Assembly (NCBI GenBank): GCA_027307335.1
Contig: DAHUXD010000003.1
Span: 167,740 to 231,739, forward strand
Direction of reading: 5' to 3'
Length of the DNA: 64,000 nt
Origin: Acidobacteriota bacterium
Lineage (GTDB): Bacteria > Acidobacteriota > Thermoanaerobaculia > UBA5066 > Gp7-AA6
This document shows positions 36,123 through 44,347 of the stretch, one piece after another; the first letter of the stretch is position 1, and the number at the start of each line of letters is the position of its first letter. The position numbers and the translations under genes are program-made. Under the pieces are notes generated by a model. That model searched no databases. It was given only the letters and a program-made list of their open reading frames with translations, and had not been told where the DNA came from.

Positions 36123-37076
36123 ATGGGAGAAGCCGAGGCGATCCACGGGTTTCGCAGCGAACCGCCGCCGGAACGGCGCGGTCGCAAGAAGTGGGTCAGC
36201 CACGGCCTCTCGAACCGCGTCGTCTACGGCGGGCTCCACTACGGCGCGCGCTGGCTGCCGATGGCGGCGCTGAACGCGATCAACGTCGTCGGCAACAGCC
36301 TCGCGGTCACGTTCCTCCGCCGGACGAAGGCCGGCATGCGCGACAACTTCCGATGCGCCCTCGGCGTCTCGGAGGAGGAGGCCGAGGCGCTCGCCCGCGC
36401 TCAGTTCTTCGAGTACGGGCGGCACACGATCGACGTGTGGCGCCTGCGGAGCGAGGCCTTCGTGCCGCGGGTGACGACGCTCGCCGAGGACGCCCGCGTC
36501 ATCGCGGCGTCCCGCCGAAACGGGCGCGGCTTCCTGCTGGTCACCGGACACGTGGGGAACTGGGAGATGGGAGCGGTCACCCTGCGGCAGCACGATCTGG
36601 TCCCGGCCGTCGTGGGTCAGGCGGAGCTCGATCCGAACGTGCAGGAGATGCGCCAGCAGCTGCGCGCGCGCCTCGGCGTCGAGTCGATCGACATCGGCTC
36701 CTCGATGGCCACGGCGTTCAAGGTGCGCGCCGCCGTCGACCGCGGACGGGCAGTCGCGCTGCTCGTCGACCGCGCGTATCCGGAGGATCGCGTGGTCGTG
36801 CCCTTCTTCGGCAAACCGACGCCCTTCCTGCGCTCGCCGGCGCTGCTCGCGCGCTTCTGCGGATGCGACCTCCTGCCGGGCTTCTTCCTGCGCAACGGCG
36901 ACGGCTCGTACTTCAACGTGTGGGGCGCGCCGCTGTCGGCCGACCCGTCGCTCGCCCCCGACGAGGACGCGGTGCGGATGATGTCCCGCGTCGCGGCCGA
37001 TCTCGAGGACGTCGTGCGGCGGCACCCGACGCAGTGGTTCAACTTCTACAGGTTCTGGGACGTCTTACGCTCGTAG
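36123..37076 (+). CDS. LpxL/HtrB-family lysophospholipid/lipid A acyltransferase
   Basis: LLVTGHVGNWEMGAVTL catalytic HxxxxE-type motif; VPFFGKPTPFLRSPALLARF. Confidence 0.9.
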   Translation: MGEAEAIHGFRSEPPPERRGRKKWVSHGLSNRVVYGGLHYGARWLPMAALNAINVVGNSLAVTFLRRTKAGMRDNFRCALGVSEEEAEALARAQFFEYGRHTIDVWRLRSEAFVPRVTTLAEDARVIAASRRNGRGFLLVTGHVGNWEMGAVTLRQHDLVPAVVGQAELDPNVQEMRQQLRARLGVESIDIGSSMATAFKVRAAVDRGRAVALLVDRAYPEDRVVVPFFGKPTPFLRSPALLARFCGCDLLPGFFLRNGDGSYFNVWGAPLSADPSLAPDEDAVRMMSRVAADLEDVVRRHPTQWFNFYRFWDVLRS

Positions 37077-37132
37077 GGGCGGCCCTCGCGGCCGCCCGAC
37101 TCGGGCAGGGCGGGGGCAAGCCCCGCCCCTAC
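37073..37132. repeat. 60-bp cruciform-forming repeat (outer 10-bp arms GTAGGGGCGG/CCGCCCCTAC with two internal hairpins)
   Basis: Outer arms 37073-37082 and 37123-37132; inner GGGCGGCC-CTCGC-GGCCGCCC and GGGCGGGG-GCAAG-CCCCGCCC; lies between convergent genes. Confidence 0.85.
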
Positions 37133-37137
37133 ATGTT

Positions 37138-38394
37138 TCAAGTCGTCCCCGGCCGTTCCCACTTCCCGTACACGTAGCTCCCGCAGCAGCGCGCGCAGAT
37201 CGGGAGCGGCTCCTTCGCGAGCTTCGCGCGGAATTTCTGCGCGCGCTCGCCCTTCCAGATCTCCGCGAACGGCTGCCGCCGCACGTTCCCGATGACGTAG
37301 TCGGGAAAGTCGCCGCAGAACGTGACGTCCCCGTCCGGCTCGATCTGCGCGAAGTACCACGCCACCGGGCAGAGCGAGTGGCCGAACGTCTCGCCGAAAT
37401 TCGTGAAGTACTCCGGCACCCGCTCCGCGGGCACCTCGGGCACGAAGGACGTCCACGGCCGGCCGACCGACGAGTCGAGGAAGCGCCGGCGGCGGAGACC
37501 CTTGAGCATCTTGACGAGCTCGGCCATCTGCCGACCGCGCGTCGCGACGATCGAGCCGCCGTCGAAGTCGAAGCCCTTCCACGACGTCGCCGCGACGCCG
37601 AACTCCTCGCGCATCACGCGCTCGTATTCCGCGCCGACCGACGGCGGCACGAACCAGCGCAGCCCGACGTTGATCGTGTCGAGCGGCAGCTCGCGCAGCG
37701 CCTCGAGCGCGGGCCGGATCGCCTCGAGGTTCAGCTCGGTGACCGGCAGGATCGCCATCTGGAACGGGACGGCGGCACCGAGCTCCTTCTGCCACCGCGC
37801 GACCGCCCGGATTCCCGCGGCGGCCTTCTCGAAGCTGTCGGACCGCCCGCGGATCCGATTGTGAACCTCCGGCGGCCCGTCGATCGACACCGCGATCGAG
37901 TCGATGCCGGCCTCGACGAGGTCGCGCGCGAGTGACTCGAGGCGGCCGCCGTTGGTGATCACGGTGCAGGTCAGCCCGCGCGCCTTGATCTCGCGGATCA
38001 GCGGCAGGATGTCCGGGTAGAGGAACGGCTCGCCGCCGAAGAGGCTGACGATCGGCCGCGAAGGCGCGAGCTCGTCGAGCAGGCGCACGTAGTCGGCGAG
38101 CGCGAGCTGGCGCTTCGCGCCGATCAGCTCGACGATGCGCGCGCGCTCGAGCGCGCCGTCGCCCGCGTCCGCCGCCGACTGGGAGCGGAAGATCCCGGTG
38201 TCGCCCCACTGCCCGCACATCTTGCAGCGCAGGTTGCAAAGGTTCGTGACCCGCAGCTGCACGAACGTCGGCATGGGCAGCGTCTCGGGACGCGGGTCCG
38301 CGAGGTGTGCCTCGACGGCCGAGCGCCCCGCGCCCATGCGCCCCAGGTGCCGCCGGGCGAAGCCCGCGAGCCGAATTCCCCGGCGAAAGCTCAT
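37138..38394 (-). CDS. Radical SAM/SPASM domain protein
   Basis: LRVTNLCNLRCKMCGQWG; SLFGGEPFLYPDILPLIREIKARGLTCTVITNGG; C-terminal Cys cluster CPVAWYFAQIEPDGDVTFCGDFPDYVIGN...CARCCGSYVYGKW. Confidence 0.9.
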   Translation of the reverse strand: MSFRRGIRLAGFARRHLGRMGAGRSAVEAHLADPRPETLPMPTFVQLRVTNLCNLRCKMCGQWGDTGIFRSQSAADAGDGALERARIVELIGAKRQLALADYVRLLDELAPSRPIVSLFGGEPFLYPDILPLIREIKARGLTCTVITNGGRLESLARDLVEAGIDSIAVSIDGPPEVHNRIRGRSDSFEKAAAGIRAVARWQKELGAAVPFQMAILPVTELNLEAIRPALEALRELPLDTINVGLRWFVPPSVGAEYERVMREEFGVAATSWKGFDFDGGSIVATRGRQMAELVKMLKGLRRRRFLDSSVGRPWTSFVPEVPAERVPEYFTNFGETFGHSLCPVAWYFAQIEPDGDVTFCGDFPDYVIGNVRRQPFAEIWKGERAQKFRAKLAKEPLPICARCCGSYVYGKWERPGTT

Positions 38395-38411
38395 GGGCGA
38401 CCGCTCAGCGC

Positions 38412-39818
38412 TTAATGGGAGTACAGATCGATCACGCCGGAGATCGCGCGCCGGCACACCGCGCAGAATGGGACCTCGTCCCGCGTGAACATGATGCAGT
38501 CTTCCTGCGGCCGGTAATAGCCGCGCGCTTCGTAGAGCGCGCCCTCGAATGCGCCGACCTTCCCCGAGTGCGCGTCGGTGCCGAGGAGCCGCGTCTCGAG
38601 CGCCTGCTCCTCGCGGAAGAGCGCGTCCATCTCGTCCTCGGGGCGGTTCTCCGCGCGGATCTTCTCGCGCTTGCCCTGCGCCTCGCGCGAGGCCTTCTCG
38701 AACTCTTCCTTCTTCCATGGCGTCGGCAGCGGCGTCCCCGCCGTGACGAGGTCCTTCCACTTGAGGTTCTGCGGATCGAGGAGCGCGGTCGCGTTCGGCT
38801 CCCACGGCTCGACGCGATTCTCCCCCGCCGGCGCGTAGGCGACCGGCGACGTGTAGTACTCGTCGGCGAGCGCCGCGAAGTGGTGGCCGAACTCGTGGAC
38901 GAAGACGTACGGCGCCCAGAGGCTGTCGGCCGCCACGGTCGAGTACTGGCCGAAGATGCCCCCGCCGCCGTACGTCCGCGAGTTCGTGAGGATCTCGACG
39001 AACTCGTAGGGCGCGAACGAGGCGACCTCGCGGAACGAGCTGTTCTCGAACGTCAGGATGTAGCGTTCGACGCCGAACGCGTCGTAGGTCGCGCCGACCC
39101 GGGAGCTCCGGTGCTGCCCGATCGAGGGCCGCGAGATTCCGGAGGCGTCCGCGGGCGGGCAGAGCGCCCAGACGTTGAAGTCGCTCCGGCGCTCCTTGAA
39201 GGGCGACACCTTGAAGAGGAGATCGGCCAGGCGGCGCGCGTCCTTTTCGAACTTGCCGCGCTCGGCGGCCGTGTAGCCGTCGCCGAGAATGAGGAAGTCG
39301 ACCTTGTCCGCAGGGTCGCCGGCCTTCTGGATCTCGACGAGCGGCCCCGGCGACGGCGGCGGCGCCGTGACGATGAAGCGGTCCTTCGGGTCCACTCCCA
39401 CCCGCCAGACCTCGCGGAAGGCATTCGCGGCGTCGCGCTTCTTCACGATCACCTCGACCTTCGCGTCGGGCAGCGGGAAGCGCACCGACTCCGAGAACGT
39501 GCGCCGGAGCGTCTTGGCCTCGTCGGTCGTCTCCCACTCTCCGTACACCGAGGCGAAGCCCCGCGAGTAGAGGACCCGGCCGGACCCCGGGTCGACCACC
39601 TCGAAGAGGTACTTCCCGAGGTTCGTGCCGTCGATGGGCTTTCGGGGGTTTCCGGGCCATGGGAGGGGCTCCAGCACCAGCCGGTCGAAGCTGAAGACCT
39701 CGGCGGAGGCGTTCCCGGTGTGGTAGTAGTCGAGCCGCAGCGTGCGCGGCGCCGCGGCGGCGGTCCCGGATGCGAGCGCGATCGCGCCGAAGACGAACGC
39801 GATGGGCTTTTTGACCAT
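38412..39818 (-). CDS. Secreted M64-family (IgA peptidase M64) metallopeptidase
   Basis: DFLILGDGYTAAERGKFEKDARRLADLLF; VHEFGHHFAALADEYYTSPVAY. Confidence 0.9.
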   Translation of the reverse strand: MVKKPIAFVFGAIALASGTAAAAPRTLRLDYYHTGNASAEVFSFDRLVLEPLPWPGNPRKPIDGTNLGKYLFEVVDPGSGRVLYSRGFASVYGEWETTDEAKTLRRTFSESVRFPLPDAKVEVIVKKRDAANAFREVWRVGVDPKDRFIVTAPPPSPGPLVEIQKAGDPADKVDFLILGDGYTAAERGKFEKDARRLADLLFKVSPFKERRSDFNVWALCPPADASGISRPSIGQHRSSRVGATYDAFGVERYILTFENSSFREVASFAPYEFVEILTNSRTYGGGGIFGQYSTVAADSLWAPYVFVHEFGHHFAALADEYYTSPVAYAPAGENRVEPWEPNATALLDPQNLKWKDLVTAGTPLPTPWKKEEFEKASREAQGKREKIRAENRPEDEMDALFREEQALETRLLGTDAHSGKVGAFEGALYEARGYYRPQEDCIMFTRDEVPFCAVCRRAISGVIDLYSH

Positions 39819-39874
39819 GAACCCGTATCCTAACGCTCCCGTATGAGCGAAATGGGCCGTTGGAGGGGCCGTCC

Positions 39875-40822
39875 ATGATCTACGAAAACATCCTCGGCAC
39901 GATCGGCAACACTCCCGTCGTCAGGATCCACCGCCTCGCGCCCGCCGGCATCACGATGTACGTCAAGTGCGAGGCCTTCAACCCGCTGTCCTCGGTCAAG
40001 GACCGGCTCGCGATCGCGATCATCGAGGACGCCGAGCGCCGCGGCGAGCTGAAGCCCGGCCAGACCGTGATCGAGGCGACGTCCGGCAACACCGGCATCG
40101 CGCTCGCGATGGTCTGCGCGGTGAAGGGCTATCCCTTCGTGGCCCTGATGTCCGACAGCTTCTCGGTCGAGCGGCGCAAGCTCATGCGCATCCTCGGCGC
40201 GAAGGTCATCCTGCACCCGGCCGCGGATCGCGCGACGGGCATGGTCGCGAAGGCCGCGGAGCTCGCGAAGAAGAACGGCTGGTTCCTCGCGCGGCAGTTC
40301 GAGAACCCCGCCAATCCCGAGTACCACCGGCAGACGACGGGCCCGGAGATCCTGCGCGACTTCGCGGGCAAGCGGCTGGACTACTGGGTCTCGGGGTGGG
40401 GAACCGGCGGCACGCTGACCGGCGCCGGCGAGATGCTCAAGAAGGCACGGCCCGAGACGAAGATCGTCGCCGTCGAACCGGAGCAGGCGAACCTCCTCGC
40501 CGGAAAGGAATGGGCGCCGCACAAGATCCAGGGCTGGACGCCCAATTTCGTTCCCGCCGTACTCAATCGCGACGTGTTCGACGAGGTGGTCACGGTGACG
40601 GACGTCGAGGCGCGCGACGCGGCGCGGGACCTCGCCTCCAGGGAGGGCATCTTCTGCGGCGTCTCGTCCGGAGGCACCTTCGCCGGCGCGCGCAAGGTCG
40701 CGATGAAGGCGCCGAAGGGCTCCGTGATCCTGGCGATGCTGCCCGACACGGGCGAGCGCTACCTCTCGACGTTCCTCTTCGAGGGGATCAACGAGGGGAC
40801 GGACGAGGTGGCAGGGGCCTAA
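39875..40822 (+). CDS. cysK: Cysteine synthase A
   Basis: ILGTIGNTPVVRIHRLA, NPLSSVKDRLAIAIIEDAE, EATSGNTGIALAMVCAVKGY, GTGGTLTGAGEMLK. Confidence 0.95.
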   Translation: MIYENILGTIGNTPVVRIHRLAPAGITMYVKCEAFNPLSSVKDRLAIAIIEDAERRGELKPGQTVIEATSGNTGIALAMVCAVKGYPFVALMSDSFSVERRKLMRILGAKVILHPAADRATGMVAKAAELAKKNGWFLARQFENPANPEYHRQTTGPEILRDFAGKRLDYWVSGWGTGGTLTGAGEMLKKARPETKIVAVEPEQANLLAGKEWAPHKIQGWTPNFVPAVLNRDVFDEVVTVTDVEARDAARDLASREGIFCGVSSGGTFAGARKVAMKAPKGSVILAMLPDTGERYLSTFLFEGINEGTDEVAGA

Positions 40823-40839
40823 AGAGCTCGGCGAAGTCG

Positions 40840-40875
40840 ACCCCCTCACCCGCCCTCTCCCGGGGGGAGAGGGGG
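40840..40875. repeat. REP-like palindromic element, copy B
   Basis: CCCTCTCCC (40853-40861) / GGGAGAGGG (40865-40873), flank CCCCCTCACCC; between convergent genes. Confidence 0.85.
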
Positions 40876-40880
40876 CAGGC

Positions 40881-41432
40881 TCACTTCAGCCGCTTGACGT
40901 CCTTGATCGTGCCGGGGCGGCCCTCGTACTGCTCGGCGCGGACGTGTCCCTCCTCGTCGATCGAGAGGGCCGCGCGCGGGTAGATCCGGCCGTCGCCCAT
41001 GCCGAAGCCCGGCACGTTGACCACGAAGACCGAGAAGGGATGGGTCGTCGACGAGGAGCCCGCGTTGACCTCGTCGTAGCTCATCGCGCGGGTCGATACG
41101 ACGTAATAGCGCACGCCGCCGCCGCTCGCGGGCTCGGCGACCACGAGGTCGATCGGATACTCGAACCCGCCGAGCTGGATCCTGCCGCGGCCGGCGCCGC
41201 GGATCGCGTTGGCGAGCGCGTGCTGGCCGCCCTTCGCGAGCACTTCCTTCAGGGGCTGCGCCTCCTCCATCGTCATCGGGCTCGCCACGACGAGGTTGAA
41301 CGGCATGCTGCGGGTGCCGGCCTTCGTCTCGACGGTCGCGGTGGCCGAGAACTGCGCGGGCTTCGTCACGCCCGAAGCGAGGGCGGCCACGGCGACGAGA
41401 CCCGCGCCGAGGAAAACGAGAGGACGTTTCAT
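40881..41432 (-). CDS. Hypothetical secreted protein
   Basis: MKRPLVFLGAGLVAVAALASGVTKPAQFSATATVETKAGTRSMPFNLVVASPMTMEEAQPLKEVL...; start overlaps the SLH protein 6 stop (ATGA). Confidence 0.8.
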   Translation of the reverse strand: MKRPLVFLGAGLVAVAALASGVTKPAQFSATATVETKAGTRSMPFNLVVASPMTMEEAQPLKEVLAKGGQHALANAIRGAGRGRIQLGGFEYPIDLVVAEPASGGGVRYYVVSTRAMSYDEVNAGSSSTTHPFSVFVVNVPGFGMGDGRIYPRAALSIDEEGHVRAEQYEGRPGTIKDVKRLK

Positions 41433-44278
41433 GGACGCAGGATACGCGCGCGGGCCGCGGGATGCGAGATCCGGAAGGCGGGACGCGGCGGCGCCGCGCC
41501 GCCGGCCGGCTCTGGAACGAGCGAGAACGTCTTCGACAGGAACGTCGCCATCTGGCCGCGGTTGACCGGGCTCGTCGGGCAGTAGAGCGGCGGCGACACC
41601 TGACACCCGCCGGTGATCCCCTCCGCGTAGAGCTGCTCGACCCAGTCGGTGAACGGCCCCGGACACGGGACGTCCTGGAACACGCCGGTGCACGCCGGCG
41701 GCGCGTAGGAGGATCCGTGCTCGGTCTTCAGCAGAAACACCGCCATCTGCTGGCGGGTCACCGCCGCGCTCGGACAGTAGTCGCCGCCGCCGCAGCCGGC
41801 CGTGATGCCTTCCGCCGCGAGCTGCTCGATCCAGTCGGTGAACGGCCCCGGGCACGGCACGTCGCCGAAGACGCCGTGACACGCGGGAGGCGCGTACGCC
41901 GAGCCGTGCTCGGCCTTCAGCAGGAACACGGCCATCTGCGCGCGCGTGACCGGCGAGGACGGGCAGTAGTTCCCCGCCCCGCATCCGGCCGTGATCCCGG
42001 CGCGGAAGATCTTCTCGACGTCGCCATGGAAGAGGTTGCCCTGCGGCACGTCCAGGAAGTCCGCGAACCACGCCGCCGGCAGCGTCGCGGAGAGCGTGCT
42101 GGGATTCACGACGGCCACGTCGTAGAGCGCTCCGGGCGGGACGGCCGGAGAGACCGCGTCCACCTCGCCGCCGCTCGCGACGAGCACCATCGAGGCCGGC
42201 GCGCTCCCGAAGCGCACGATCGCCGGGGACTGGAAGTTCGACCCGAAGATCGCGACCGGCGTCCCGCCGGCGGCCAGCCCCGACGTCGGCATCATGCCGG
42301 TCGCCTGCGGCGCCGGCACCGCGAAGCAGGCCGAGAACTCCGACGTGTCGTTCGCCGGGTCCGTCGCCGTGGCGGTGATCCACGGCCCGAGCGCCGGACC
42401 GTTGATCGTGGCGGCGAACGCGACGTGGCCGCCGCCGTCGGTCATGGCGTCCACGGCGCCGAGCGGCCTCTGGCCCTGGCCGTTCCCAGACGAGTCGCAG
42501 GCGAGCGACGCGAAGAGCTCGATCCGGAACGTGAGCGAGGCGAGGCTGTCGAGCGTGCCGTCGATCTCCGTCGAGGTCGGCGACAGCGCGACGGCGCTCA
42601 GCACCGGAAAGTTCTGGAGGAGGTTCGGCCCGACGTCGGGGTCGCCCGGGTCGTTCGGGGTGACGCCGATCGGGGCGAGGTCGATGCCGAGGGCGCCGTT
42701 GTACGAGATCGTGTTGCCGAGGATCGCGTTGCCGGTGCCGGACTCCACGAAGACGCCGCGCAGGGCGTTTCCCGCGATCACGTTCTTCGTGCCGGCGACG
42801 GTGCCGCCGATCGTGTTCTGGCTGGACCCCTGGATGTCGATCCCGTTGGCCGCGTTCGGCAGCGCCGCCGACGCGGTGGCGTTGGTGCCGATGAAATTGC
42901 TCTGGAGGACGTTGCCTTTCGTCGTGGCGTCGGCGAGGAGCACGCCGTTGTCGCCGTTGCCGGAGATGACGTTGCGATCCGCCAGCGCGCCGCCGATGGT
43001 GTTGTCGTGCGCGCCGTCGTTGATCTGCACGCCCTCGAGAGTGTTCGGGATGGCGATGGTGATGGCGGCGTCGGCCCCGATGACGTTGCCGCGCACCGTG
43101 TTGCCCGACGCGCTCGTCCGGATGCGCACCCCGTTCGTCCCGTTGCCGGAGATCACGTTGTTCGGGCCGACGGTGTTGCCGGTCGTGCCGTTGCCGGTCA
43201 GGAGGACTCCGTTCAGCGTGTTGCCGATCGCCGCCGTGCCCGCCGCGTTCGTGCCCACGAAGTTGCCGCCGATCGACGCCCCGGTCGACCCGTTGCCGGC
43301 GAGGATTCCGGACATCACGTTGCCCGACACGACGTTTCCCGGGCCCACGACCGTGCCGGAGGAGGCACCGCCGATGTCGACGCCCTGACCGCCGTTGCCG
43401 AGCGCGGCCGTCCCTGCCGCGTTGACGCCGACGTAGGCGTTGCGCACCGTGGTGCCCGAGGCGAAGCTGCTGATCGTGATCCCGTCCCCGAGGTTGCCCG
43501 AGACGAGCAGCTCGCCCGCCGTGTCCGTCCCCACGACGTTGTCGACGCCCCCGTTGAACGCGATGCCGCTCAAGCCGTTGGCGACGGCGGCGGTGCCCGC
43601 CGGGTTCGTCCCGATCCGGTTCTCCCCGATCGTGTTGCCCGTCGCGTTCGCGCCGGTCACGTGCACGCCGTTCTGGACGTTGCCCGAGACGACGTTCCGC
43701 ACGCCCGTCGCGCCGGAGCGCCCGATCAGGTTGTCCGGCGAGCCGCTGATGAAGATTCCGTCTCCCTGGTTCGGCGCCGCCGCGGTGCCGGTCGCGTTGG
43801 TCCCGATGTAGCACGCGCGCACGGAGTTCCCGCCGCCGGTTTCGAGCAGAACGCCGTTGCCGCCCCCGCTGGGGAACTGGGCCGGGAATCGGTTGATCAC
43901 GAAGCCCGCGACGACGCTCGATCCCGCGTCGATGCGTAAGCCGTTCGCGCCCGGACCGGCGCCCGAGCCGTCGAGCTCGATCAGCGGGGTGCCCGAGTAG
44001 CCGGGCTGCGTCGTCGCGTCGAGCGTGACCGGATCCGTGATCGTCGGCAGCGGCGACAGGAGTGCGATCGTCTTCGCGCCCGAGCCGATCGCGAAGTGGA
44101 TGATGTCGGGACCCGGCGCCGCGTTCGCGGCCTCGATCGCCTCGCGGAGGGTGCAGTTGGCGGCATTGCAGACGCCATCGTCGGTGTCCGCGGTCGAGTT
44201 GACGGTGAAGGTCGCGCCTTCGGCGACGCCCGCACCGCCCGCGAGAACACCGAGAACCAGGGCGAGGCGCCGGAGCAT
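41429..44278 (-). CDS. CSLREA-type secreted beta-helix / IPT protein with three C-terminal Cys-type SLH-like repeats and a tail (SLH protein 6)
   Basis: ATFTVNSTADTDDGVCNAANCTLREAIEAANA; beta-helix rungs; IPT-like segment; three SLH-like repeats; 31-aa tail SLVPEPAGGAAPPRPAFRISHPAARARILRP. Confidence 0.9.
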   Translation of the reverse strand: MLRRLALVLGVLAGGAGVAEGATFTVNSTADTDDGVCNAANCTLREAIEAANAAPGPDIIHFAIGSGAKTIALLSPLPTITDPVTLDATTQPGYSGTPLIELDGSGAGPGANGLRIDAGSSVVAGFVINRFPAQFPSGGGNGVLLETGGGNSVRACYIGTNATGTAAAPNQGDGIFISGSPDNLIGRSGATGVRNVVSGNVQNGVHVTGANATGNTIGENRIGTNPAGTAAVANGLSGIAFNGGVDNVVGTDTAGELLVSGNLGDGITISSFASGTTVRNAYVGVNAAGTAALGNGGQGVDIGGASSGTVVGPGNVVSGNVMSGILAGNGSTGASIGGNFVGTNAAGTAAIGNTLNGVLLTGNGTTGNTVGPNNVISGNGTNGVRIRTSASGNTVRGNVIGADAAITIAIPNTLEGVQINDGAHDNTIGGALADRNVISGNGDNGVLLADATTKGNVLQSNFIGTNATASAALPNAANGIDIQGSSQNTIGGTVAGTKNVIAGNALRGVFVESGTGNAILGNTISYNGALGIDLAPIGVTPNDPGDPDVGPNLLQNFPVLSAVALSPTSTEIDGTLDSLASLTFRIELFASLACDSSGNGQGQRPLGAVDAMTDGGGHVAFAATINGPALGPWITATATDPANDTSEFSACFAVPAPQATGMMPTSGLAAGGTPVAIFGSNFQSPAIVRFGSAPASMVLVASGGEVDAVSPAVPPGALYDVAVVNPSTLSATLPAAWFADFLDVPQGNLFHGDVEKIFRAGITAGCGAGNYCPSSPVTRAQMAVFLLKAEHGSAYAPPACHGVFGDVPCPGPFTDWIEQLAAEGITAGCGGGDYCPSAAVTRQQMAVFLLKTEHGSSYAPPACTGVFQDVPCPGPFTDWVEQLYAEGITGGCQVSPPLYCPTSPVNRGQMATFLSKTFSLVPEPAGGAAPPRPAFRISHPAARARILRP

Positions 44279-44347
44279 GGCGGCAGTCTATTCGCAGGAT
44301 GCGGCGTGGTCACCTGTTCCGAGGAACAGAGCCGCGGGTTCGGGACT

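Noticed and set aside
37138-39876. 912-aa ORF as a single protein
   Set aside because: Only the C-terminal 418 aa (from ATG at 38394) is the SPASM radical SAM; the N-terminal part is an out-of-frame reading of the M64 peptidase gene.
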